Positions 33,440-41,439 of a DNA stretch of 42,090 bases are shown here, piece by piece. Numbering within the stretch: the first letter of the stretch is position 1; each line of letters begins with the position of its first letter. Source of the DNA: JBGSON01 sp041739085 (GTDB lineage: Bacteria > Patescibacteriota > Gracilibacteria > CAIRYL01); contig JBGSON010000030.1 of assembly GCA_041739085.1 (NCBI GenBank), forward strand, positions 1-42,090, read 5' to 3'. The notes beneath the pieces are model-generated. The model was not told the DNA's origin. It saw only the letters and a list, made by a program, of their open reading frames with translations, and did no database searches. Both the position numbers and the translations under genes were made by a program.

Positions 33440-34386
33440 GGAGGGAGATTACGGTCACACTCATTAAACCATTTTTTGAGGAACCGGGAAAAGCCATTCT
33501 CCCGAGAACGAAGAAGGCTTCCCCCGGAATCCGTGAAGGAAAATGCCTTTCCGTCTGAGGAGAGATGGATATCGCCTGTTTCTTTTGTTAAAAGAACACT
33601 CGCCTCCTCCGCTTGTAAACGAAGCAAGGCCTCCGCATGAGGATGGCCGAACCGATTCTCTTCCCCTGCAGAAATTATTGCGAATTCCGGGTCGGCAGCG
33701 CTGAGGAAAAGAAGGGAAGAAGCCCCCTTGCTCCCGTGATGGCTTACCTTCAGGGCATTGCTCCGAATCGGGAAGGGCTCGCGGAGAAGGAGGGCTTCGC
33801 CTTTAAATTCAAGATCTCCGGCGAAAAGAACCGAAGTTTCCCCGTACCGCGCCATAATCACAAGGGAAGAGTCATTCGAGGAAAGCACACCGTCTCCGAC
33901 CAGAGACCGGGAGGGAGAGAGGACGTCAAAAGAAACACCATCAATTAAAAAATCTGTATCAGCATTGAGAAAAATAAGAGGGATTTTCTCACGTTCGATC
34001 ATCATGATGAGTTCCTGAAATTCCGGGGAGCCGCTGTTTTTCCCGGAGACGAGCACCCGCCGGACAGGAAATTTTTGTATAAGGGATACAGCACCAAGGA
34101 AGTGATCGAGGTCGGGATGGGTGATGATCATCGCTTCGATCTCCCGATGGAAAAAGGGAAGGAGTCCAGAAAGAGCGCGCGTGAAGGTCTCATCAGTCCC
34201 TCCGTCGATCGCGATAAATTTCCCGTTTGGTGTTTTAAGAAGGATCGCGTCTCCCTCGGGGATATGAAAAAAGACTGTATCGAATGATCCTCGGGAAAAA
34301 CGAGCCTCCTCCAAGAAGAGGAGCCCGGCAAAAAGAAAAGAAACGAGAAGAGAGAGGAAGAGAAATTTCCGGGAGAGGTCCTTCAT
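33436..34386 (-). CDS. ComEC-like metallo-beta-lactamase domain protein
   Basis: A 316-residue protein with an N-terminal signal anchor (hydrophobic about 8-24 after MKDLSRKF) and an outward-facing metallo-beta-lactamase domain like the C-terminal part of ComEC: AIDGGTDETF, THPDLDHFLGA (residues 89-99), SSLVIMARYGETSVLFAGDL and SHHGSKGASSLLFL. The competence channel and OB parts of ComEC are absent. In ComEC this domain is thought to degrade the non-transported strand; stand-alone versions are often called ComEC-like or MBL-fold hydrolases. The start ATG 34384-34386 begins the signal anchor; an upstream in-frame ATG at 34416 adds ten residues. The four-base overlap with the nucleotidyltransferase gene suggests a shared envelope context rather than DNA uptake. 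Confidence 0.85.
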   Translation of the reverse strand: MKDLSRKFLFLSLLVSFLFAGLLFLEEARFSRGSFDTVFFHIPEGDAILLKTPNGKFIAIDGGTDETFTRALSGLLPFFHREIEAMIITHPDLDHFLGAVSLIQKFPVRRVLVSGKNSGSPEFQELIMMIEREKIPLIFLNADTDFLIDGVSFDVLSPSRSLVGDGVLSSNDSSLVIMARYGETSVLFAGDLEFKGEALLLREPFPIRSNALKVSHHGSKGASSLLFLSAADPEFAIISAGEENRFGHPHAEALLRLQAEEASVLLTKETGDIHLSSDGKAFSFTDSGGSLLRSRENGFSRFLKKWFNECDRNLPP

Positions 34387-34411
34387 AGGAAGAATGAAAA
34401 CAGCACGAGCA

Positions 34412-34428
34412 TACAATTTTTAATTGTA
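34412..34428. promoter_or_regulatory. Perfect inverted repeat between divergent genes
   Basis: TACAATT (34412-34418) and AATTGTA (34422-34428) are exact inverted copies three bases apart. The site lies between the divergent metallo-beta-lactamase and coiled-coil genes and 12 bases from the plus-strand promoter's -35, a typical place for a dimeric repressor. It also contains a TACAAT that could be a -10 on either strand. Confidence 0.35.
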
Positions 34429-34439
34429 AGACGCGGGGC

Positions 34440-34467
34440 TTGAAGAAAAATAGACTTGAGATATGAT
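34440..34467 (+). promoter_or_regulatory. Promoter of the coiled-coil membrane protein gene
   Basis: TTGAAG (34440-34445) and TATGAT (34462-34467) are 16 bases apart. The start near 34474 gives a leader of about 35 bases before the ATG at 34509. Confidence 0.5.
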
Positions 34468-34508
34468 GAAAAAAAGCGAATACTCTGGCACTTTCTTATC
34501 ATTGAAGT

Positions 34509-34931
34509 ATGGACGACAGACAGCGACAACAGGACAGCTTCGAAGGAGAGTGCACAGAAGAAGAGAGAGCGCTTATCCGCGATACCCTTGCGAATCCGCA
34601 AAAAACAGTGGTCATCGAAATTCCGCCACGGACCAGGATCATCGGGATCAGCGCGATTATCGCCGGCCTCATTTTCCTGGCCCTCGGCTCGGCACTAAAA
34701 AAAGCGAGCGAATCTGCGTTCCGAAGAGATGAAATAGAGTTCGCCGCCAGCATGGAAAGAATCCGGATGCAGTCTGATGTCATTGAAACAGGACTGGACG
34801 AACAACTCATGAGACTCGAAGAAGCAGGGGCCATCCTTGATGCCGTGGAAAAGAAACTCAATGAGGAGAAGAAGTCCGGGAATCAGAAAGAAGAGGAACT
34901 CGCCCAAAAAAACCCCTCCTCAGTACACTGA
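34509..34931 (+). CDS. Single-pass membrane protein with coiled coil, unknown function
   Basis: A 140-residue protein: charged N-terminus (about 1-40), one transmembrane helix (about 44-63, IIGISAIIAGLIFLALGSAL), then a long charged helix likely to form a coiled coil (about 66-130) ending in a Lys/Glu-rich tail. No family is recognised. It has its own promoter. The last bases of the gene form half of a hairpin that serves as terminator for the gene on the opposite strand (34906-34938), so the two transcripts converge and overlap slightly. Confidence 0.65.
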   Translation: MDDRQRQQDSFEGECTEEERALIRDTLANPQKTVVIEIPPRTRIIGISAIIAGLIFLALGSALKKASESAFRRDEIEFAASMERIRMQSDVIETGLDEQLMRLEEAGAILDAVEKKLNEEKKSGNQKEEELAQKNPSSVH

Positions 34932-34938
34932 GAAGGGG
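34906..34938 (-). terminator. Intrinsic terminator of the LAxTG surface protein gene
   Basis: On the minus strand CCCCT-t-CTCAG pairs with CTGAG-g-AGGGG around TGTA (34938-34913, one mismatch) and is followed by seven T (34912-34906). It lies 36 bases after the stop of the surface protein gene and overlaps the 3' end of the coding region on the plus strand. Confidence 0.8.
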
Positions 34939-34973
34939 TAAGCTCCACTAACCAAAAAGAAAAAGGGAGAAGA

Positions 34974-36359
34974 TTATTTGTTCTTCATCTTCTTTGTTCC
35001 CATGAAGGCAAAGACTGCTCCAAGCGCGAGGAGTACGACCGGTGCGCCGGTCTGGGCAAGGGCAGGGAGGCGGACGGACTGGATGGATCCAGCATTCTCA
35101 TTTCCTGCAGCATCCGTTGCGGTGACCTTGTAAGTATATTCTGTTTCCGGTTTTCCTGCGGTCTCATAGGACTCTGCGGTTTTATCGAGAGACTTCCCGT
35201 TATTCCAGTCTGTTCCCTTGGTAAGACTTTCATACACGGTCTGGTGATCAACATCTTCAGAGATGCTCTTCAGCCACTTGAGGCTCAGGAGATAGTCTGT
35301 GATCCGGGCGGTTGAGGTGATGGTAAAGTCCGTAACATTTTCCGGAGCAGTGGTATCTGCAGCTTCATCGATGACGACCGGTTCGTCAGGATTTGTTTCA
35401 TCGGCGGTCCCTTCGTCGGTCGGAGGAACATCAGTCCCTTCATCAGGGTTTTCGTCGACCGGAGGAAGGACAAAATCATCATCTTCTTCTGCGGCGCCGT
35501 GTTCCGGATCAACAACAGGAGCTGAGAAGAGGGGCTTTTCCCCCTCCGGGATCTCAGTTGCGTCCGTTCCGGTGAAGAATGCGGTATCAGTGACCCCGCT
35601 CTCGATCGGATTTTCAAATTCATCCTGGATCGAGGCGCTCACCGTGACTTTATAGGAAGACCCGGCGACCTGCGGCGTGGAAAGAGTGACAAAGGCAATG
35701 TCTTTGTGGACCTTTTCATTGGTCTCGCCGGCATAGTCGACTTTGTATTCCGCTTTTTCAACAGAAAGGGAGACGGTCTCGTCGTTCGCGTCGTTCACCT
35801 GAAAACTGAGTTCCGGGAGGACGTCAGGAAGAACGACACATTCAGAGAAGGTGATTTTTACCAGATTCTTCGTAAGCGCTTTCGCTTCCTGGACGACCGG
35901 AGCTTCTCCATTGTCGGAGCCGCATTCACTGGTTGTTCCGGGAGGGTTGCTGTATACGGAAGAAGGAGTAACGACGATCTCGTTTGAGTATTCGTAGCTC
36001 TTTTCTCCGTTCTCAAAAACTGCTTTTACGGAGATATAATACCGGACTCCGTTCGTAAGATTCCGGAGGACGTACGAGGTGTCTTTGCTTCCGGTGTCAG
36101 CGGTGTTGTCGTAGACATCGGCAAGGCCCTCGAGGACGGAATAGAGTCCCCAGGAGACCTCATACGATTTGACAGGATTTCCGTCTTCATCGGCGACCGC
36201 ATCCCATGAGAGGGAAATGGCCCCGTTGTGAGGAGTTCCTGTAACATTCGCGACCACAGCGTGCTCTGCGGCGGAGGCCATGGACGAGCCCAGGAGAACG
36301 AATGCGACGGCAAGGGCCGCCATTCGAGCAGGGGCTCTCAAAAGAGAAAAGGAGTTCAT
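34974..36359 (-). CDS. Surface protein with FnIII and Ig-like domains and a LAxTG-type sorting signal
   Basis: A 461-residue exported protein. A signal peptide (about 1-30, ending MASAAEH) is followed by a fibronectin type III domain (about 35-130, ISLSWDAVADEDG, YYISVKAVFENG), an SbsA-like Ig domain (about 145-265), an acidic Pro/Asp/Glu linker (about 268-345) and a second FnIII domain (about 345-430, YTYKVTATDAAGNENAG). The C-terminus has LAQTG (434-438), a hydrophobic stretch and a KKMKNK tail, which is a sortase cell-wall-sorting signal; the LAxTG form is the one used by class E sortases. A strong promoter and a terminator make it a single-gene unit. The likely role is an anchored adhesin or wall protein; no sortase gene lies in the window. 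Confidence 0.88.
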   Translation of the reverse strand: MNSFSLLRAPARMAALAVAFVLLGSSMASAAEHAVVANVTGTPHNGAISLSWDAVADEDGNPVKSYEVSWGLYSVLEGLADVYDNTADTGSKDTSYVLRNLTNGVRYYISVKAVFENGEKSYEYSNEIVVTPSSVYSNPPGTTSECGSDNGEAPVVQEAKALTKNLVKITFSECVVLPDVLPELSFQVNDANDETVSLSVEKAEYKVDYAGETNEKVHKDIAFVTLSTPQVAGSSYKVTVSASIQDEFENPIESGVTDTAFFTGTDATEIPEGEKPLFSAPVVDPEHGAAEEDDDFVLPPVDENPDEGTDVPPTDEGTADETNPDEPVVIDEAADTTAPENVTDFTITSTARITDYLLSLKWLKSISEDVDHQTVYESLTKGTDWNNGKSLDKTAESYETAGKPETEYTYKVTATDAAGNENAGSIQSVRLPALAQTGAPVVLLALGAVFAFMGTKKMKNK

Positions 36360-36435
36360 GTTTATTTTGGTTAGATGGAGAGAAATGGCAGGTGTTCTGC
36401 GGTGAAGAGATGAGATTTTCTCAACACTTCAACTT

Positions 36436-36463
36436 ATTATACACTTATTTATCAAAAAAGCAA
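36436..36463 (-). promoter_or_regulatory. Promoter of the surface protein gene
   Basis: TTGCTT (36463-36458) and TATAAT (36441-36436, perfect, preceded by TG) are 16 bases apart. The start near 36429 leaves a 70-base leader, longer than most here. The promoter begins 11 bases from the end of the exonuclease gene. Confidence 0.6.
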
Positions 36464-36473
36464 AGGTTTTTCT

Positions 36474-38876
36474 TTAGGGAAACACCTCTCCGAGTTCTTC
36501 CGGGACAAGCGACCTGATATCAAGCCCTTCGGGAAGGCTTTTTCGGTATACCCCGCCGAACCCTCGCCCCTCGAGGATCCGGGTGTCGAAACAGAAAAAA
36601 GAGTACTTTTCTCCCTGAAATTCGAACAGGCGATAGAGTTCGCGCTCAAACCGGCCGATGCTTTTCGGGAGGATATAATCGGAAAATGCATTCGAAAAGA
36701 GTTTCTTTCGTTCTTCCATAAGCGGACTCCCGGGTGGATCGAACTGGAATTTTTGAAAGAACATAATGGGAAACGGACAGGCCGGGAGAGGAAATATGCC
36801 GGAAAAAAGAGCGCTCGTGCCAAGGAGGACCTTTCTTCCCGGAGAAAGAAGCAGGCTCCCGATCTTCGCCGCGCTTCCGCTCCGGTTGCTGAGGAGTATG
36901 ATATTCCGCTTCTGGCATTCCGGAATGAGGAAGTCTTCGACCGCCTCGATCGTCCGCTGGGATGGAAAATGAGCGAGGATGTTTCCAGGGCCCGCCTTTA
37001 TGATCTCCAGAAGCCACTCTCCCGATTTCTTCGGAGTGTTGTCCGCATCATGAAGACCATCGGGGACATAAAATCCAAGAAAGGACTCGGAAGGCCTTTT
37101 TCCGAGAAAAGAAGTGAGGACTTCCCAGTCTTCGGGGACATGAAACGGGAACGCCCACTGCCCAGACGCGGTCTTCGGGAAATATGATCCGATGAGAAGG
37201 AGGGAGGAATACGGGCGGAAAAAAGTTCCCAGCGCTTCATCGAGATCGACAATGGCGCGGACGCAGGTGACTTCATCAGACGGAGTGAGCTGAAAATACT
37301 GGACTTCGTTCTCTTTATTCTCTGTTGAAAAAAAATCACGGATAAATCGGAGCTCATGAACAAGATCATCAGAAAAGGATCCTCCTTCGTGAAGAGAAAG
37401 AAGATCTTCGAATGCGGATCCAAACTCTTTCCAGTCTTTCATCCGACGGAGCTCGGGAGTCACGGGAATATTCATAAGATACTCGTTCCCTTCGACCTGT
37501 CTCCTCAGAAATGCGCCGAGGAGGTCGAGGGAAAAGACGATCTCATCCCGGATTTTCTGGGGAAGGAGGGCGAGGAGTGATTTGATTTTTCCCGTGCCCG
37601 AGGAAGACTCGGTCGCTTTTGTCATGATATCCTCCAGGTTATCCGCGTTGAGCAGGAGAAGATGTTCTCCGGGGAATGAGGAGATGTTCCGGTGCGGGAT
37701 AAAAAAGAGAGAATGCTGCGACATGAGGACATCCGGGAGACAGGATTTTCCGGGACAGGAATCGGGGCAGTCCCTGTGAAACTCGTCGCTCACCGATCCC
37801 GCGGCGCTCCACTCCTCGTGCTTCAAATTCGGAAGCTCGTGTTTTCCGCGTCCATAGTCGCGGATGACCTTGATCGCGACTTTCGTCTCGGGATCAGAGA
37901 ACACCTCTTTCTTTTGAAACACTTCCCACTTTGTTTCGCAGATCATCATCTTCGGAGAGCGCATAATCGTTGCGAATCCGGGATGGTATGCTGTAGAAAG
38001 TTCTTCGAGAAGGGATTCGATTTTCTGAAAATCCCGCGTGTGGAAAGCAACACCGATCTTTTTTCCCGTGCGCGCAGAAAAACAGGCCGCAGCTTCTGTT
38101 GCGAGAATCAGAAGGTCAGTCGGAAACTTCGGACAGATCTCCCAGAGCGCCTTTCTCCCTTCCGAGAGAAGCGAGCAGACATCTTCACGGAAACGAAGGG
38201 CTTCTTCCGTCTTCTCGTCATCTCCTGAGAGGAGAGGTTTTTTCAAGTCAAAGAGGGAAGGAGGGGAAGGGTTTTTCTTTTTCTCTGTTCTCGCCTGTGT
38301 GAAAAAATACGCGCCGCTCCAGGTGGAACGGGAGAGAACATCCCGGATATCTTTCTTTGTCTCACGGGAAAAATCTTCCTCATATCTCCGGGCAAGAAAT
38401 TTCCAGAGATCGATGTTTGCGAGTACGTCTGCAAGCGCGCGATGAGCCCCTTCGTGCTCGATATCATATTTTTTTGTAAGGACTTCGAGGGAATGACTTT
38501 CCTCATCAGGAAGGACGATCGTGGCGAGAGGATATGTGTCGATTTCCTCATGATCGAGTGGAAATCCCTTTTTTTTCAAAAAGCCTGTGTCGAAAGAAAT
38601 ATTATGACCGACGATGATATCATCCGGTTTTATAAACTTCTTCATGAATACATCACGGACTTCATGGAGAAGAGGCTGTCCTCTCAGGTCTTCTTCCGTG
38701 ACTCCGCAGAGTTTTTTGATGAACGGAGGAAAAGAAAAATCATCACGGTCAGGAGCAATGAGACTCGAAAACGTGGCGACTGCTTTCTTCCCGTCCCACC
38801 GGACGGCAGATAATTCCCAGAGGTCTTCCGTATCGGGATTCAGGCCTGTGGTTTCGATGTCGAGAAAAAGGAGCAA
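36474..38876 (-). CDS. DnaQ-type exonuclease fused to a decayed DinG-like helicase
   Basis: An 800-residue protein laid out like Gram-positive DinG (exonuclease plus XPD-type helicase). Residues 1-165 are an intact DEDDh exonuclease: FLDIETTG (Asp6, Glu8), HNISFD (Asp96), HRALAD (His145, Asp150). The rest follows DinG but has lost its ATPase motifs: Walker A aligns with EICPKFPTD (246-254, no G-x-G-K-T), DEAH with NADN (410-413), motif V with GTSALFSGIF (686-695) and motif VI with FERELYRLFEF (no Q-x-x-G-R). Three cysteines remain of the Fe-S site (370, 374, 379), and the tail VLLGT...FDPPGSPLMEERKK still aligns. So it is probably an exonuclease with a DNA-binding, non-translocating helicase fold. 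Start codon is TTG (38876). Confidence 0.85.
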   Translation of the reverse strand: MLLFLDIETTGLNPDTEDLWELSAVRWDGKKAVATFSSLIAPDRDDFSFPPFIKKLCGVTEEDLRGQPLLHEVRDVFMKKFIKPDDIIVGHNISFDTGFLKKKGFPLDHEEIDTYPLATIVLPDEESHSLEVLTKKYDIEHEGAHRALADVLANIDLWKFLARRYEEDFSRETKKDIRDVLSRSTWSGAYFFTQARTEKKKNPSPPSLFDLKKPLLSGDDEKTEEALRFREDVCSLLSEGRKALWEICPKFPTDLLILATEAAACFSARTGKKIGVAFHTRDFQKIESLLEELSTAYHPGFATIMRSPKMMICETKWEVFQKKEVFSDPETKVAIKVIRDYGRGKHELPNLKHEEWSAAGSVSDEFHRDCPDSCPGKSCLPDVLMSQHSLFFIPHRNISSFPGEHLLLLNADNLEDIMTKATESSSGTGKIKSLLALLPQKIRDEIVFSLDLLGAFLRRQVEGNEYLMNIPVTPELRRMKDWKEFGSAFEDLLSLHEGGSFSDDLVHELRFIRDFFSTENKENEVQYFQLTPSDEVTCVRAIVDLDEALGTFFRPYSSLLLIGSYFPKTASGQWAFPFHVPEDWEVLTSFLGKRPSESFLGFYVPDGLHDADNTPKKSGEWLLEIIKAGPGNILAHFPSQRTIEAVEDFLIPECQKRNIILLSNRSGSAAKIGSLLLSPGRKVLLGTSALFSGIFPLPACPFPIMFFQKFQFDPPGSPLMEERKKLFSNAFSDYILPKSIGRFERELYRLFEFQGEKYSFFCFDTRILEGRGFGGVYRKSLPEGLDIRSLVPEELGEVFP

Positions 38877-38945
38877 GGTCTTTACGTAAGGTGCGAAGAG
38901 TATTTTCCTGGAATTTCAGGGAAAGGACAAGCGATGGGAAGTTAA

Positions 38946-39099
38946 AAAGTTTATAAAGGTTTGTAAAAGTTCAAACCTTCACAAGTTTTTTGGGAGTCAC
39001 CCGTCCTCGGGTGACCCTTCCTACGGGAAACCTCTCCAGAGGCGCCTCCCAGACTTTCACGACAACTTTTATAAACTTTTATGAACCTTTATGTACTTT
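38946..39099. mobile_element. MITE-like imperfect palindrome (about 155 bp)
   Basis: The arms 38946-38996 and 39046-39099 are imperfect inverted copies: both carry ATAAAGGTTnnTAAAAGTT on one strand and end in GGGAG next to the centre. Within the arms the sequence repeats every ten bases (ACTTTTATAA, ACTTTTATGA, ACCTTTATGT on the right). The centre is GC-rich, with hairpin GTCACCCG-TCCT-CGGGTGAC (38996-39015), CCTCT/AGAGG (39031-39042) and GGCGCC. No reading frame is present. It fills the gap between ftsK (stop at 39102) and the exonuclease gene. Confidence 0.5.
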
Positions 39100-39101
39100 A
39101 T

Positions 39102-41327
39102 CTAGAGAAATATTTCCCTCGGCTTCGCCCCTCTCGCGGGGCCGATATATCCTTTTTCCTCAAGGATATCGAGGATGCGGGCAGCGCGGGCATAGCCGAC
39201 AGAAAGCCTCCTCTGAAGAAGGGATGCGGAGGCTTTTCCCGTGCTCCGGATCACTTCGAGCGCTTCTTCTTCGAATGTATCTTCTCCTCCGTCGAAGGAG
39301 CCGCCCTCGATTCCTCCTCCTGATCCCGGAGTCGCTTCTCCGATAAGATCGATCTCATCAAAGTCGACCATGGAGAGTTTGATCCGGTTCACCACCCGCT
39401 CGATCTCACTACCGGAAACAAAGATCCCCTGGATGCGCTGGGGCTTTGAGAGCTTCGGATTGGAATAGAGCATATCTCCTTTTCCGAGAAGATCTTCCGC
39501 CCCGGTGGCATCGAGCACAGTGCGGGAATCGATCTGTGAGGTCACGGCGAATGAAATCCGGGTCGGGATATTTGCCTTGATGAGACCCGTGATGACATCG
39601 ACAGAGGGACGCTGTGTTGCGATGATGAGATGCATCCCGACCGCTCTCGCCATCTGGGCGATCCGGCAGATGAGGACTTCGGTATCTTTCCGGTATTGAC
39701 GCATCATGAGATCAGCAAGTTCATCGATGATGATGACGATTTTCTCCATTTTCTTTTCCTCTTTTTCATTACACTCGTCGATATTCCGATACTTTTTTTC
39801 GCTTAATACCTGATACCTCCGCATCATCTCCACAACTGCCCACCGGAGTGCCGCGAGTGCTTTCTCCGCGTCCGTGATCACCGGAGTGAGGAGATGGGGG
39901 ATCCCGTTATACGGCATCATCTCGATCCGTTTCGGGTCGATAAGGATGAGGCGGAGAAGAGCCGGAGAATGTTGGAAGAGGAGGGAAATGAGGAACGTGT
40001 TCACGCATACGGATTTTCCTGAACCGGTCGATCCGGCGATGAGGAGGTGTGGCATTTCGGAGAGATCGGCGATGATGGGCTCTCCGGATACATCTCGACC
40101 GATAGGAAGTTTTAAACTCAAAGTGGATTCAATGTATTCCGGCGATTCCATGATCTCCCGGAGATGGACGACGGTCCTCTTTTTGTTCGGGATCTCGATC
40201 CCGACGAGATTTTTCCCCGGGATCGGGGCTTCGATCCGGACGCTCTCCGCGGAGAGCGCGAGTGAGATCTCGCTCTTCAGATTCGTGATCTTTGAGAGCT
40301 TGAGATTTTCTTCGGGGACGAGCGTGAACTGAGTGACGGTCGGTCCGACATGAGCGGTGTGCATCGTTACGTTCACTCCGTAGTGCGAGAGTTTTGCCTG
40401 GATCTCCCTCGCCATGTCCTTGAGCTCGCTGTCTTTGATCAGGATTTTTGATACGGAGGGATTGAGGAGATCGAGCGCCGGGGCTTCCCAGTGGGATACA
40501 TCCACTTCCGGGATCGTTTGCTGCTTCTTCTTCTCCGGAGTCACCCGTTTCGAGACTTCTTTTTTTTCAAACTGTGGACGCCTGATCTCCAGTTCCCCCT
40601 CTTTTTTCTTCTCTTCCTCCATGATTTTTTTCATTCCCTTCTCCACTTCTTTTTCAATATAGTGAGGCTTCAGGATAGTGAGCTGTTCCGCAGTCTTGAT
40701 TTTTTCTTTTGAAGAAGAATGCTTCGGGATGAATATGGAACAAATCGCAAGAAAAAGTCTTCCGACACCCTTGATCGAAACCTGGAACGCAATGAGCCCT
40801 CCGACAATAAAGAACCCGAAGAGAAGGACTTTTGACCCCGTGTCCCCGAGGAATATCCGGAAAAAAAGACTTGCTGATACTCCAAAATACCCCGCGGCTT
40901 CCAGGGGATTATCGATGAACGGAGACCCCATACGGTCGCGCGGGATGACCATGGTCTGTAAAAACCCGGAAGCGCCGAAGAGAAGAAAAAAACTTCCGAG
41001 GAACGTGGTGAAATTAAAATTCACTTTCCTTCCGAAAAACGATGCGAGAGAAAGACCCGCGCAGAGGAAGGGGAGAAGCCACGAACCGATGCCAAAAAGT
41101 GAAGTGAGAACATTCCCGGTTTTTTCTCCCACGATCCCGAGATTACCCGAAAGGGTGAGGAAAAAGAGAACGGCAAAAGTTGCGAAAATGACCCCGGCGA
41201 CTTCCTGGGAAATTGGCTTCGGAAGGTCGATCTCCACACGGGGAAGATTGGGGAGGAGTGATGTCCTCCGGGATCTTCCGAACGAGATGGTCGATCGCCG
41301 AAGTTTTTTCCTTCCTCTTGAGGCCAT
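39102..41327 (-). CDS. ftsK: DNA translocase FtsK
   Basis: A 741-residue FtsK/SpoIIIE. N-terminal part: a basic start (MASRGRKKLRR) and about four or five transmembrane helices (to about 235). A charged linker leads to the motor: Walker A GSTGSGKS, LLRLILIDPKRIEM, Walker B IVIIIDELADLMM, and HLIIATQRPSVDVITG. A Gly-rich stretch precedes the C-terminal gamma winged helix (about 675-741, RSTGKASASLLQRRLSVGYARAARI), which reads polar DNA sequences. It segregates chromosome ends at the septum. The frame continues 56 codons upstream, through the neighbouring terminator; ATG 41325-41327 is the real start. No promoter was clear. Confidence 0.97.
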   Translation of the reverse strand: MASRGRKKLRRSTISFGRSRRTSLLPNLPRVEIDLPKPISQEVAGVIFATFAVLFFLTLSGNLGIVGEKTGNVLTSLFGIGSWLLPFLCAGLSLASFFGRKVNFNFTTFLGSFFLLFGASGFLQTMVIPRDRMGSPFIDNPLEAAGYFGVSASLFFRIFLGDTGSKVLLFGFFIVGGLIAFQVSIKGVGRLFLAICSIFIPKHSSSKEKIKTAEQLTILKPHYIEKEVEKGMKKIMEEEKKKEGELEIRRPQFEKKEVSKRVTPEKKKQQTIPEVDVSHWEAPALDLLNPSVSKILIKDSELKDMAREIQAKLSHYGVNVTMHTAHVGPTVTQFTLVPEENLKLSKITNLKSEISLALSAESVRIEAPIPGKNLVGIEIPNKKRTVVHLREIMESPEYIESTLSLKLPIGRDVSGEPIIADLSEMPHLLIAGSTGSGKSVCVNTFLISLLFQHSPALLRLILIDPKRIEMMPYNGIPHLLTPVITDAEKALAALRWAVVEMMRRYQVLSEKKYRNIDECNEKEEKKMEKIVIIIDELADLMMRQYRKDTEVLICRIAQMARAVGMHLIIATQRPSVDVITGLIKANIPTRISFAVTSQIDSRTVLDATGAEDLLGKGDMLYSNPKLSKPQRIQGIFVSGSEIERVVNRIKLSMVDFDEIDLIGEATPGSGGGIEGGSFDGGEDTFEEEALEVIRSTGKASASLLQRRLSVGYARAARILDILEEKGYIGPARGAKPREIFL

Positions 41328-41392
41328 TTCCGTAGCGCATAAAAACAAGGGTATTGTGCATATTTTTCCTGAAAGAGGCAAATGACGCATAC

Positions 41393-41421
41393 AAAAAAAG
41401 GCGGGAAAGCCCGCCTTTTTT
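41393..41421 (-). terminator. Intrinsic terminator of the DsbA-like gene
   Basis: GGCGGG and CCCGCC (41415-41410 and 41405-41400 on the minus strand) form a perfect 6-bp stem around CTTT, followed by seven T (41399-41393). Six A precede it, so it could also stop plus-strand transcripts. It lies 19 bases after the stop at 41440. Confidence 0.9.
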
Positions 41422-41439
41422 GAAACCAGAAAAATGAGA

